A DNA stretch of 64,000 nucleotides from Anaspis maculata (taxonomy: Eukaryota; Arthropoda; Insecta; Coleoptera; Scraptiidae). The DNA is taken from NCBI GenBank assembly GCA_949128115.1, contig OX421965.1, forward strand, positions 5,881,253-5,945,252, in the 5' to 3' direction. This document shows positions 11,598 through 22,924 of the stretch, piece by piece (the stretch's first letter is position 1; every line of letters starts with the position of its first letter). The notes beneath the pieces are model-generated. The model made no database searches, was not told the origin of the DNA, and was given only the letters and a program-made list of their open reading frames with translations. The translations under genes were made by a program, and so were the position numbers.

Positions 11598-11614
11598 TCC
11601 ATTCACGGCTGAAA

Positions 11615-11677
11615 GAAAACTACTTTCTAACCAAAAAGAAAGCTTTGACGATCATTTTTTTCATATTCATAATTTAA
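11615..11677 (+). pseudogene. Retroelement RNase H-like fragment 3
   Basis: The frame ENYFLTKKKALTIIF resembles fragments 1 and 2 (EEDYSVIEKEALAII and EENFMTEKEALAI). It is the most decayed of the three. Confidence 0.35.
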
Positions 11678-11719
11678 CAACCTTTATTTGACAACTCGTT
11701 TCCTATTCCATTTTTCAAC

Positions 11720-12535
11720 TTTCAAAGACTAGATTTTCAAACATCCAATTTGGCGACAAAAATGCGGTTGAACCTTGTGTTGGATATAACTTTGAATTTT
11801 GTTCTCGCGTATACCTACACCTCTACACCAAATACAGCTCGCTGTTAATTGAAGTTAATCCAGAATGTGCCATAAATAGATGGATAATGATGGATGGTGA
11901 TGCGTTATTGAATTTACCGAAGCGGAAGAGTTGGCGGATTCAGCCTAATAATGGTGAATTTCGAAGGGAATCGGGGAGAAATCGACGTCCAATGAACGTA
12001 TGCGCAAATTCAATTCCACCTATTTGATCAATTTTTCCCAATTATCCATATGGATGACCATCAAGTGTGATGATTGGGTAATTAGGTGGTGGCAGCCGCC
12101 GACAGGAATTATTGGAATTTCTACATGTGAGTGCGCAATCATCGATAGTATTCCACGCATAATATAGCGAGAGAGAAAGAGAATTGGCCCAGTTTATTGA
12201 GTTTTATTGGGTAATCTGTGTTGTATTATTGGCTCAGAACTTGACTCTAGAAAAGCTTTGATTGTGCTCGGCACGAAGCATCGAGGATCGTGAAGGTGAT
12301 GCTGGAAACCTGTCGAATTTGAAAATACAGGAAATTTCTTGATTTAAAAAACAAAAATCACACAAGAGCTCCTGCTGTTTGCAGAAACGCTGCAAGATTC
12401 AAAATATGCTGAAGTTTCCACTTCGGCTGCAGGCTTTTTGACATTTCCGAGTCAGTCAACTTTCTTCAAGCGGTTAGGACTAGTGATGGAGGAACTTACA
12501 ATTTGCAACCTCCGTAAATTACCATAAATTACTGT
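11720..12535. other. Unassigned spacer
   Basis: I see no repeat unit, transposon end or credible frame. Confidence 0.4.
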
Positions 12536-12900
12536 AAAATAACCGTTATTTTACATTTTTGGAATTACATGCGAAATTTTAAGGGACTTTAAAAAAATTC
12601 TACGAGAATTCGTAGTTATAGGAATCTCGAAAAATTTCTGTAAGATTTGTAGAGATTCTCAAAGACTTTCAAGGAATTCTCGTGGAAAAATTTCACATGA
12701 TTAGGACATTTGGGGATTTTTAAGGATTTCTAAGGATTTCAGTAATTTCAAGTAATTCTCTAAGGATTTTTCGCGGATTTCTACGACAATCTAGAAATTT
12801 CCGAAGATTGCCAGTATTTTCCAAGGATCCCTTTATATCCCTACAGTTCCTAGGGATTACAAAAAGGCTTCTATGAAATTCTCAATAATTTCCGAGAATA

Positions 12901-13551
12901 GGGTAGTGACCACCATCCAAAAATATAGAAAAAAATCATACTAATCGAATGTAGAGCCTTAATAACAAGACTACGTTTCGTGAAAATTCGAAAAAAAAAG
13001 TTCCAAGTGTCTCAAAATCTGTCTTGAAAGTGGCTACTTTTGCGAACGATTTCAAATCTACCGAGCTGTAAGGCTGTGACGTTTCAATCTTTTGACAGTA
13101 GTGGGGATGACCACACCTCCGTTGCCTGTGTGTCAGTGTTGACGTTGACGTTTGCCAGCATAACATAACCATTGAAGTCTGATGTAGTCTTGAAATATTC
13201 ATAAATCATGAAAGATTTTACCAACTTTCCATATTTTCAAGCAAAACAACTAAACAACACGAATCACCGCACAGATACACAAAGCGTTAACAATATAACA
13301 ATCAGCTGTTATGAGCGTTGACGGGTTGACGCTAGTGCTTTTTGTAGTAAGTTCTGTATAATGTTGTCAAGCCTGCTTCTCCGCCTATGAAAGATTGCGA
13401 CGTCATCGCGCCAAATTTGAAATGATCAAAAACTTTCATGAATTTTTTTTACCAAGAAAACTTACGAAAAAAAATCTGTTAACTATATAGCGTCACTTAT
13501 CAAGAAGTGAACTTTAAAAAAAAATAATAAAAAAAAAATCGGTCACTACCC
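12901..13551. mobile_element. 651-bp TIR element with TA duplication
   Basis: The ends are GGGTAGTGACC and its exact complement GGTCACTACCC, flanked by TA at 12899-12900 and 13552-13553. It lies inside the degenerate gatttct array, which resumes on both sides. A/T homopolymer-rich DNA lies next to each TIR. The minus-strand frame at 12936-13202 has no recognisable domain, so the element is probably non-autonomous. Confidence 0.75.
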
Positions 13552-14390
13552 TATTTACAGTACTGAAGGTTCTGTGGGATTTCTAGAGATTTTTATGGAG
13601 TTTCTAGATGTTCTTACGAGATCTCCACAAGTTTTCAGAAATTTTCAAGGATTTCTACGGGATATATAGAGATTTATAACGATTCGTAAGAAATTTCAAA
13701 AATTTCCTAAGATTTCCAGTAATTGCCATGAGTTTTTGGAAATTTCCAAGAGATTTCCAAACATCTCCAATATTGTCTACAAGATTGTGTAGCAGTTTTT
13801 TGAGAAAAATGAGGATTCTCAAAAATCTCTATGGATTCTTCAGTTATTTCTGCAAGATTTCCAGGAATCATAAAGATTTGTATCACATTTCTAGGGTTTG
13901 CTAGAGATTCTCATGAGATTTTTGAAGAATTTCTAAAGATTTATGAAGATTTTCACAGGATAATTAGAGATATTTCTGAAATTTCTGAGAATCCCTGTGA
14001 TAATTTCTAGGGATTCACAGAGATTTTTACGGGGTCGGGATTTCTAAGGATTTCTGGAAATGTCTAATAAGAGTTCTGAGATTGAAGATGTGCATGTGAT
14101 TTCTATTGTGTTTAAGATTTCAAAGACAGACTGGCGATTTGCATGGAGTTCCTAAGGTTTCCAATATTTCTATGGAAATTTTAAAGAGTTATAGAGATCT
14201 CTAGAAATTTCTACGAGATTTCTAACAATTGCAGAGAGTTTTTTAGAAAGTTCTAAAAATGTCTACGATATTTTTGAATTTTCTCGAGGTTTCCACAGTT
14301 TTCTGAATATTTCTACAAGATTTTTGAGAGGTTCTTAAGTTTTCTACAAGATTTCTGAGGATATTTTATCACTTTCCAGTTTCATTATAA

Positions 14391-15990
14391 ATAAATAAAT
14401 AAATAAATAAATCTTTATTTCTCTTAGGACTGTAGGTACAGCATGAGAATTGTCACACAATATGATTTGGTCAGAGATATAGAGAATATAGAGTAAAACG
14501 TCAACAAATCACAATATATAAAAATTACACTCAAATATCACAGATACACTTTGGCTAATTTATTATCTAATGTCGTACAATCAAGATATTCTTGGATTGA
14601 GTAAAAATTATGAGCTAGAAGCAATGATTTAATTTTGTTTTTGAATACAGATAGGTTTTCAACTTTTTTAATCGCTAGTGGTAGCTTATTATACAGTTTT
14701 ATTTGCATTACAAATGGTCCTTTTGCAGAGCTGCTCAATCGATGCATAGGAATATCAAGATTTAGTTTTTGTCTTAAGTGATAATTAGGATTGTTATCTC
14801 TGCCGGAGGTGTAATTGTTCCTGTTTTTACGAACATATAAAACACAGCTTAATATATACATGGACGGCACAGTTAAAATGTTTAGTTTTGCAAATAAGGG
14901 TTTGCAAGAAGAACTTTGATTTGAAAAGCACATAGTCCGTACTATTTTTTTCTGCGTCAGGAACAAATCACCCAACCCACTACCGCCGCCCCAACAAATT
15001 ATCCCGTAACTCAAAATGGAATGGACGTAAGCGTAATAGTACGTTTTTAAAACAAAAGTGTCAACCTTGTCCCGTAATTGCCAAAGGACGTACTGTGAAA
15101 CTTTTAGCTTGCGAATTGTCTCGTTAATATGACCCGTCCAAGAGAGATGACAATCCAAGGTAAAACCCAGGAATTTAACTGAAAGGTTCTGTTTTAATCT
15201 TTTATGGTCAATACGCACAAGTAGGCTAGAATCAATCGTTCTGTTCGAAAAAACAAGAAAGTCAATTTTGTCTTCATTCAACTTTAACCCATTAAAACTG
15301 CAGTACTCTTGCATCGCTTTAACAGTCTCAGACGCCTTCAAGCTTAGAAGGCCGTCATCGTCAGCGGACACAGCCGCAGATGTATCGTCCGCAAACAACG
15401 TTACGTGAGCGTCACCGATTCTGATGTCGTTCACAAAAATGAAAAACAGGAGAGGGCCCAAAATACTGCCTTGAGGTACACCTGATTCGACCAAGACGGT
15501 GCCAGACTGAAACCTAACTTTGTCAGCAAGGATAACACTCTGACTCCTATCTTTTAGAAAAGACGACAACCAGTTCAGGGCCACTCCCCTAATTCCATTA
15601 TTACATAACTTATGTAAAAGCAGATCATGGTTGACAACATCAAAGGCTTTAGAAAGATCGAAAAAAATGCTAGCAGTCGGCTTACCAGATTCACGATTCT
15701 GAGAAATGAAATCGTATAAGGACAATAAAGCATTCGCTGTAGAGTGACCGCCTCTAAAGCCAAACTGATTGTTAAGCAAGACTAAATTGTTATCAAGGAA
15801 GTTAGAAAGTCTGGAATAAAAGCACTTCTCAAAAATCTTCGAGAACACTGACAGCAATGCAACCGGTCGATAATTGCTAATGACTCTCTTGTCTCCCCTT
15901 TTATGAACAGGAACAATTGATGCTTTTTCGAGTATTGTTGGAAAAACACCCTCAACAAAAGACACCCTCATTTCATTCTCATTCGACCGA
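14391..15990 (-). mobile_element. 5'-truncated CR1/Jockey-like LINE
   Basis: On the minus strand the element enters at about 15990, inside the protein just upstream of the RT domain, and ends near 14391 with AATAAAGATTTATTTATTTA, a polyadenylation-like signal followed by a TTTA tail. The endonuclease and ORF1 are missing, as is usual for incomplete target-primed integration. Both flanks are the gatttct repeat, so the target site is known, but no target duplication is obvious. Confidence 0.9.
14538..15971 (-). CDS. Non-LTR retrotransposon reverse transcriptase, N-terminally truncated
   Basis: This is a 477-codon frame without internal stops. It begins just before the RT palm. Visible motifs are ISNYRPVALLSVFSKIFEK (about residue 31), GFRGGHSTANALL (71), motif A FFDLSKAFD (103-111, with Asp105), SGVPQGSILGPLLF (163-176) and the catalytic FADD (193-196). 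A thumb and C-terminal region follows. The protein would copy LINE RNA into DNA at a nicked target site. The given start is simply the first Met: in-frame codons continue upstream (SNENEM) to a stop near 15995, marking the truncation. The family affiliation (CR1/Jockey group) is by motif style. The open frame suggests a fairly recent copy, but without an endonuclease it cannot be autonomous. Confidence 0.93.
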   Translation of the reverse strand: MRVSFVEGVFPTILEKASIVPVHKRGDKRVISNYRPVALLSVFSKIFEKCFYSRLSNFLDNNLVLLNNQFGFRGGHSTANALLSLYDFISQNRESGKPTASIFFDLSKAFDVVNHDLLLHKLCNNGIRGVALNWLSSFLKDRSQSVILADKVRFQSGTVLVESGVPQGSILGPLLFFIFVNDIRIGDAHVTLFADDTSAAVSADDDGLLSLKASETVKAMQEYCSFNGLKLNEDKIDFLVFSNRTIDSSLLVRIDHKRLKQNLSVKFLGFTLDCHLSWTGHINETIRKLKVSQYVLWQLRDKVDTFVLKTYYYAYVHSILSYGIICWGGGSGLGDLFLTQKKIVRTMCFSNQSSSCKPLFAKLNILTVPSMYILSCVLYVRKNRNNYTSGRDNNPNYHLRQKLNLDIPMHRLSSSAKGPFVMQIKLYNKLPLAIKKVENLSVFKNKIKSLLLAHNFYSIQEYLDCTTLDNKLAKVYL

Positions 15991-16949
15991 ATTTATTCTC
16001 AAGAATTCAGGGATTTCTGAAGATTTGTATGGGACGTTTTAAAGATCTCTGGAAATCTCTAGGGACTTTTGAAGATCTCTGCTGGATCTCTACGGATTCC
16101 TGTTGATTAGTATGGGAACCCTAGAAGTTGTTCGGTATTTTTTTCAAATCTATTGATTTTTGCAGATTTCTACGGGATTTTCAGGGATTTCAAAATTGTT
16201 TCTGAAAGATCTTGGAGTGATTTCTTGAGATTTTTCTAGGACTCCCAAAAATGTCTCTGGATTTCTCAAGATTCCTACGGGATATAAAGATTTGTATGAG
16301 ATTTCTGGGGGATTCCTGAAGAATTCTACGAGATTTTTGAGGACTTTTTAAGCATTTCTACGTAATTCCCAAAGGTATTCACGAAATTTTTGATGGTTCT
16401 TGTGGAAATTTCTAGATTGCTACAAGATTCTCAAGGTTTTCAAAATATTTCCACTGGATTTCTAGGGACTTCTAAGAAATTCATATTGACTTCCAGAAAT
16501 TCCTAGAGATGTCTCAAGATTCGAGAAATATTTAAAGATTTTTGAAGATTTCCACGAGATTTCCAGTGATTAATGGAATTTTATAGAGAAGAAATTCTGT
16601 ACGCGATTCCTAGGAATTTCTGAATATTTCAACAAGATTATGGAAAACTAGAGGTCTGGGATTCCTAAATTCTACGGGAATCCAAGGGATTTCTCGAGAT
16701 TTCTACGGGGACTCGAGGGATCTCTCAAGGTCTCTACGGGATCACTTTCAAGATTTCTAGAAGATTCCTGGAGAGTTTTTGGGATTTCTACGGGATTTTT
16801 GAGAATTTCTATGGATTTCTGCAGAATTTCCGAGGACTTGCAGGGAATTTCTAGAAATTTTGAAATTTTTTTACGGGATCCTGGAAATTCGTATGGGATT
16901 TCTGGAAATGCTCTGACACCTTCTGTGGATTTTTAGAAATTTCTATTTT

Positions 16950-17480
16950 CTAAACGCCAAATGAATCAGGCCAACCTATGGGTGATAAAACGATGAAATT
17001 AATAAAAAAAAACTATTGCGATACCTTCCTTTTCGATCATTGAGTAGTTTTTATCCGGTCTTAAATGATCTGATGTGGCGTAACGCAACTGATTTATTAC
17101 TATCGTCAAATTGATGGCTTCAGGAGTAAATCACTGCAAAATGAGAAGGGATCTGTTGAACCAAATCAATAAGGGCGAGATCTTTTTTTTTTTGATCGCG
17201 GAATAGTTTTCTTCTTGTTGTGAATGGGTTCAAGTCAGCGTAATGCGACTAATGTCTAAACGCCAAATTGTTTATATGACTTGAACAACACACACACACT
17301 GATGAAGTTTGACCTGACCAATTAAATGTAATGAAACGATGAAAAAACATGATTTGCGAAAGCTTTTTTTTTTTTCATCACAGTGTGGTTTTTCGCCGGC
17401 CACTAGAATCACGACGCTCATGTATAATGTGTTGCCTATATGCCGATCACGTTTTAAATTCAGTAGAAATTAAAACACGG
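16950..17480. repeat. Diverged tandem repeat, about 160-180-bp unit
   Basis: The words taaacgccaaat (16953 and 17257), gcgtaacgcaactgattta against gcgtaatgcgactaatgtc, and A/T-run segments followed by gatcg or catcac recur two to three times in the same order. Confidence 0.5.
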
Positions 17481-18040
17481 TTAGCCATGTTCCCTAGGGT
17501 GTAACGGACGCTGACAGATCAAGTCACGTGAAAACGGGCTTTTTGTGGCGAAGTCCAATGAGGTTCGAAAATTTTGACATGAAATGCCAATTGAGGTCTC
17601 CAATTTTCCGTTGTCTCTCTTTACTGTGACGTCATGCGTATAAGATACGGTTAATCGAGGTCATTGGGCGCTTCCCAATAAGGCGTATAAGGACACAATT
17701 GGACACATATGAACACAATTCGACACAGCGAGCGTTCCAATAGCAGTAATAGCACCACTTGTGGACACAATCGAAACATTGGCGAGGCTGAGTTTGGCAT
17801 TGAGCTGGTAAGTGCACTTTGACATTGCGTATCAGCCTTGTCGCAGTTATTGGAAAGCGCCCCATGTTTTTTAAGGTATGACATTTCGTTTCTGACATAA
17901 TGGGAAATTTTCGAATCTGACAAGCGCTCTGTCGTGTATTTATTTGATTTCAGCATGGATTTCATTATTTCACTTGTTCTTACCCTCGTTCTTACCAATA
18001 AGTGTGTTATATATAGTGGAAAACTGAGAAGATCTTACAG
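17481..18040. other. Unassigned spacer upstream of the THAP-type ORF
   Basis: Two overlapping minus-strand frames (17632-17898 and 17651-17998) have no recognisable domain. A TATATATAG word at 18008-18016 lies just upstream of the THAP-type start, but it is too close to that ATG to serve as a standard TATA box for it. Confidence 0.35.
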
Positions 18041-18042
18041 AA

Positions 18043-18225
18043 ATGGTTCAAGGGTGTTGTGTCGCTCTATGCGAGTGCGATAATAAGACGAATACACCCG
18101 GCATGCACCGGTTCACGAAAGACCCAAACTTGATGGAAGTGTGGCTGCACCAGCACCAGCAGGGATCACGCTGCACCAGACACGTGCATCTTACCACGAA
18201 AAAACTCTATTACTTTGTCCATTAA
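18043..18225 (+). CDS. THAP-type zinc-finger ORF, short or partial
   Basis: A 60-codon frame with the N-terminal layout of a THAP domain. MVQGCCVALC supplies the first Cys pair (C6 and C10). MHRFTKDPNLMEVWL (21-35) matches the conserved F-x-F-P-K-D-P then W core. RCTRH (43-47) gives the closing C-x2-H. The spacing from C10 to C44 is 33 residues, slightly under the usual 35-53. THAP domains bind DNA in host regulators and in P-element-type transposases. The AVPTIF tail is not seen and the frame stops at 18225, so this is a first exon, a truncated gene or a transposon relic. A spliced continuation was not found by eye. Confidence 0.6.
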   Translation: MVQGCCVALCECDNKTNTPGMHRFTKDPNLMEVWLHQHQQGSRCTRHVHLTTKKLYYFVH

Positions 18226-18229
18226 AAAC

Positions 18230-18682
18230 TCCCTTATGGGCTCTAGTGACTTTCCCCACATGATAATGGGAACAGTATAGCTATCCGATTCGAAATTCCC
18301 GCAAAAGTCAGAAACGAAACGTCCAAACGTCATAAACGTCAAAACGTCAAAGGTGACCTCGAAAAACCATGGTATTTTCTATCTCCTAAAATTGGAAAGG
18401 TCAATTCTGGCGTCTCCTTGCATCATATTCCGCTACAGTGTTGCCTTGGCTGTTATGACTGTTATCTTGTCAGAATGGCAGGTAAGTGACAGAGTGCCGA
18501 GCCGTTCTAGGTTTTAGACACTAGGCCTTCATTTCTGACCATACATTAGAACAGTTTTCTCAACCTCGTATATGATATGATGGTATATTATGATTCACTA
18601 TTTTATTTGAAAAAACTGTTCACCAGTCGCCCATTTAAACTGGAGAAAGTCTATCAAAATCAAGACGTCTTGAGCGTTCATA
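18230..18682. other. Unassigned spacer
   Basis: Contains short aacgtc-type direct repeats near 18325-18350. No credible frame. Confidence 0.4.
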
Positions 18683-18684
18683 TA

Positions 18685-19045
18685 CCGAGCGTTCATAAAT
18701 TAAATGGGTCAAGGGTGCCTATGACTTTGAAAACATCTGTCGGAACTAGCATCGTTCATTTGATGTCTGTAATTTTTTGGTTATCGTAATTTGTCAAATC
18801 AGTCGCAGTTTTCGTTTTCGGAACATTTTAAATGTGGTTTTCACGGCAGGGCACAAAACCTACATGATCGAGGAGTATTTTCGAACTTGAAGTATTCTCG
18901 TGCACTTATGGCAGATCAGAGATCAATAATATGGGACGTAACTTGTCAAAGTTTGACAAATATATTACAAAAAGATTACGCTAGTTTCGACAGACGTTTT
19001 TGAATCCACAGGCACCCTTGACCCATTTAATTTATGAACTCTCGG
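18685..19045. mobile_element. 361-bp MITE with TA duplication
   Basis: The inverted ends share gttcataaattaaatgggtc and aagggtgcct, then weaker similarity for about 60 bp in all. The termini are CCGAGCGTTC on the left and CCGAGAGTTC on the right (other strand). TA flanks both sides (18683-18684 and 19046-19047). No coding sequence. A Tc1/mariner-type non-autonomous element is the simplest reading. Confidence 0.8.
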
Positions 19046-19049
19046 TACA

Positions 19050-20998
19050 ATCTTGCAACAGCGGTGTACTCAATTGACAATACGAATTCAAGGTCATCTG
19101 GGAACATATTGATCCAACATTACAAATTTGAGCATCCCCAAATATCGCAGAATTGCCAACTTGGCGTGCAAAAATTACCGTTCTAGTGCTGAATTTAAAA
19201 GCTGATCGGCATATATGTATCAAAATGCGCGATCAGTGCTCTACAAAAAACGAGTTCCGAAGTAGACTTCCGAAATTTTTTGATTAAATCACGTTTTCGT
19301 TATCGCAAAGCTGAGGCGCAAGAAGAGCCGAAACCTCTCTTGTAATTTGGCAGCCTTTCACGACGTTCGAATCAAAGCAATTGCCTGGAAATAGAGCGAT
19401 AATGCAACTTGGGTAAGGAGGCGGGGGCGATTCCCCAGGGCGTTACACCCGACCATTGTTATTAATTTCACAAGCCAGAATGGAGTGCATAAATCCCGGC
19501 AAACAGACGTCGTTCCAATGGAATGGGAGGATGTTGGCGAGAGCTATGTACCAGGACGAATTCGATAACATTGGAGGGCTGTATGTGCTCGGTTGAAACA
19601 CACACACAGTTCAGTATTCGGTACGAAACAATACACATTATCCGCGATGCAAGGCATGTATGTCCGCGATTCCATTCAACAGTGGCCGCATACGGCTTCG
19701 TTATCTGCAAGAGAACACTTGCATTGCACACACATACTCTGTACACAATTCGACAAACACACATACTCGCCGTGATAAATAATGCATGGTGCGGACACCT
19801 CCGTCTCTGGAACTCACGGGAAGCGCGGGAGTTAATCTGCGAAAGCCAAAAGGAGTTTCGCATAGCTTGCGCCGCGCTATCGCGCGCCCTTTTTAAACTT
19901 TCAAGTTGAAGTTATAACGAACGGTTCATACTTTGGGACTTTGGAATTGAGTAAAACACCCCAGACATTTTTATGGAGTTGCGTCGGGGTTTTGAAGTTT
20001 CGAGCGGCCCCGAGCGTTTGTTCGGAAACTGTCGTCGGTTCCCATAGGCCATCCATCTCTGATGGTCGGGCACAAAGTTTAAAACGTATGCTGCTTCTGG
20101 AAGTAACGAGTCGCGAGGCTTTTCAGCTCCAGTGGCGTTTTACTTCGTCCTGTAACGTTAGTAGGGAGAAAAACAAAAACTTGAAAGTTGAAGACAAAAA
20201 GCAGACATTGCTTGTTTTGTACAAGAGGTACAAACCCAAGCAATACACTTTCGTATTATAGAATAGATGCTTTATAGAGGAAAATTTAGGATACATTTCT
20301 CGATATATTTTGGTTTTGGGATAAAAAAAAATTAAAATTCAATTCAAAGCTTGTTTCAAGTGTATAGAGTATAAAAATGGGATAAAATCAAACTTGAAGC
20401 TTACTTCTAAGCGCTAAACGAATCTAAACCAGAATCTACCCAAACCACAGTTGATTGAGGTCAAGGGTAAAGTCGACATCCTGTTGTTTTCGCACTCCTT
20501 CTTCTGTATAGAGACCTTTTTGAATACTCTTGACCTTTAATTGGGCCATGGCCTGTCGGTCGTTTCAACGGAATAATAATAATGAACTACGCTTAATTGG
20601 ATCGTACTTATAGGCTTCACGCCATACGTATTATTGTAGAACAAAATAATGCCATCAGTGTACTTTGTACGCGTGGAATCGTTCCTGACTGATGTGTGAC
20701 TTTCCTTCCTTGTATGACGCCCTATCCACTTTTGATTGGTCCCCTATGGAGAGTATGAGTGAGTCAACGCGATCCTACAGTTCTTTCACGACTCTATCTG
20801 TTCCATTCTTGATATACACGTTCCTCTGTCATCCCCTAGAAGTCGCAGATATCCACCCTGGTTTACGGGGAGGATGATCAAAGCTCTGAATTTGAAGGAA
20901 AAGTTTAGACGAGCTGGCGCCTCTGGTGACGACGCTGCGCTTACGAATTCGAAGTCACTAGAAACTGGACCGCGCTAGGAGTAAACGCAAATGAATAC
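19050..20998. other. Unique DNA, partly GC-rich, no supported gene
   Basis: The overlapping 131- and 128-codon frames at 19468-19909 lie on opposite strands and have no recognisable domain; short ACAC runs contribute to both. The block 19260-20160 is compositionally distinct and may be conserved non-coding DNA. Confidence 0.4.
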
Positions 20999-21459
20999 GG
21001 TACACAGTGCGCCTGAACCTTGGATAGGTTTCATGAAAATGACACAAAATGACATGAAAACGGGCTTCGGATCTTTGTAGCCGAACATTAGGGGAACTGA
21101 AATCAAGTTGAAACAAAATCGTACCAGATCCTCAACTCAAATAATATCAAATCTTGGTTTTAGTTCACGTCAGAAGTGAAATACTTCAACTTTTTTTTAT
21201 TATTGGATCACAATTTATGAGTTTTAGTAAGTAACATCATCTTCTGTCAGTACAAAAAAACTGTAAAAAGTATAAAGCCATCCAAAAACTTCCAAATTAA
21301 GCCAAAAAACATACTACGTAGATTGAAAAATATAATAACTTCGCAAAAGTGATGATGCCACACCCCACAAAATTTTGCGCCTTTTTAAACTTAGGTAACT
21401 GTGGTTTGCTACATACCTTCTGAATTCTGTACAAACTATTCAATAGCTCAATTCTTTGG

Positions 21460-21690
21460 CTATCCTGGCGATAGATCGGTGGGCTTCGTCTCTGGCTTTA
21501 AACCAAGAGGTCCGGAGCTCAAATCCCGCCGGAGCCGGTGGCTTTTCTCTATGCGCTCTCTAATACTTTGACGTGTACTAACCGAGCGGTCACGTCAAGG
21601 AAAAAAAAAGGTAAAACGGAGAAAGTCACCGAAAAAAGGGCGCCAATGGGCTAGCACTTGATGCGCGCCTCAACACCTAATACAAGAAAA
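21460..21690 (+). mobile_element. tRNA-derived SINE candidate
   Basis: cgatagatcggtgggcttcg resembles a D-arm/A-box region. ctctggctttaaaccaagag can form an anticodon-like hairpin. ggagctcaaatcccgcc resembles a B box. Downstream, ttgacgtg and cacgtcaa can pair around a 13-bp loop, then an A-run follows. The cloverleaf is too degenerate for a functional tRNA, so a SINE or a tRNA pseudogene is likelier. Confidence 0.4.
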
Positions 21691-21825
21691 TTATAGCTAC
21701 AAGTCTCTATTGTAAAATATGTAAATGAAAATCCAAGATTTTTCTTGCTTGTATTAGTCAAAAATTATTGGCCAAGGATATCTACTAATTATAATTGTAT
21801 GTTCTCATGACTGACTCAGTTCCTC

Positions 21826-21953
21826 GGGCAGCTGAAAATAGTCGCAACCTACGCTACGCTACGAAAATCAAAACAATCAGTTGGAAAGAGTAACAGGAAA
21901 ACCGTGATTATTCTGGTTTTTGTAGCTTAGGTTGCGATCATTTTCAACTGCCC
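21826..21953. repeat. Imperfect inverted repeat inside the long-TIR element
   Basis: gcagctgaaaatagtcgcaa on the left pairs with ttgcgatcattttcaactgc on the right around an interior of about 80 bp. It may be a small nested MITE or a structural hairpin. Confidence 0.55.
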
Positions 21954-22924
21954 AAGGCCCAAGGGACTGATTCAACCATGAAAACCTTTTGTTGTTATCA
22001 GGATCCTTGGACGATAAAGAAAATTTTATTCTTGACTTCATGTTGGGTCTTCAAATTTCGGTCATTTTTTATGCAACTCTGTATTTTGAATGTTTGCCTG
22101 GAGTCGATTCCGACTCTTTAGGTATTTATGTTTGAAGTTTTAACTACAACATGAGTCTGATATTGTGGGAATCGGTTGACCTGGAAAAGAGTTATCATTG
22201 AAAAACTTGTTGTTGTTGATTGTCATTTTTCGATCACCCTGTAAATAAAAGAAGAATATTCAAAAACTGTGTAGAGATATGAGATCTATCTTCATGACAT
22301 ATTAGTGTTGAAATACAAAAATATTGTATTTACTCAAATAGGAACATAATTATGTTGAATTATTGGAAATTTTTTACGTTGAATTCAACACCCTGTAGAA
22401 ATATTATGCGAACACCGGATTGAACACCTTGTATTTTGCAAAAGTAGAGACTGGTAATGAACAGTTCGAAAAGAATTCAAAAGGTACCCATGTAGCAAAC
22501 CAGGATTTCCTGAATTTGAAAAGGCGCAAAATTTTGTAGGGTGGATGGTTTTATACTTTTTACAGTTTTTCTGTACTAATAGAAGTTGATGTTGCTTACT
22601 AAAAGTCATAAACTGTGATCAAATAATAAAAAAAAGTTGAAGTATTTCACTTCTGACGTGAACTAAAACTAACGTAAATTAAATCAAAGATTTGATATTA
22701 TTTGAGTTACGGATCTGGTACGATTTTGTTTTAACTAGATTCCAGTTCCCCTCATGTTCGGCTGCAAAGATCCGAAGCCCGTTTTTGGTGTCATTTTCAT
22801 GAAACTTATTCAATCAAGGTTCAGGCGCACTGTGGGTATGATGATGAAATCAATAATGCTGAACCGCATAACAAATTTAATGTAAATAGATCGATTATCA
22901 CCCACAGTACCCTGATGACAAGAA

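Larger units (their letters stand above)
12540..16945. repeat. Degenerate 12-13-bp repeat (agatttctacgag type), split by insertions
   Basis: Variants of gatttctacgag, gatttccagga and ggatttctag run almost without interruption in three blocks: 12540-12898, 13554-14390 and 15995-16945. The two gaps are a 651-bp TIR element and a truncated LINE, so the array existed before both insertions. Without them it would be about 2.1 kb. It resembles the 2.5-4.6 kb array in style, but the core word differs. Confidence 0.8.
21003..22834. mobile_element. 1832-bp long-TIR element with a 4-bp GGTA duplication
   Basis: The arms at 21003-21450 and 22430-22834 are inverted copies. Shared words include cacagtgcgcctgaacctt, catgaaaatgacac, atccgaagcccgttt (other strand) and ttcacgtcagaagtgaaata. 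The left arm has an extra block of about 100 bp (roughly 21275-21375). GGTA flanks both ends (20999-21002 and 22835-22838). The interior holds a tRNA-like SINE candidate and a smaller inverted repeat but no transposase. I cannot name the superfamily. Confidence 0.8.

Noticed and set aside
19468..19909. Overlapping 131- and 128-codon ORFs on opposite strands
   Set aside because: No domain in either. The overlap and CA-rich composition suggest chance.
20445..20555. Short minus-strand frame MAQLKVKSIQKGLYTEEGVR
   Set aside because: Coding-like for under 40 codons with a possible upstream acceptor, but too short and unrecognised.
21480..21560. Functional tRNA gene
   Set aside because: A-box, anticodon and B-box regions are only approximate and the stems mispair. 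A SINE or pseudogene is more likely.
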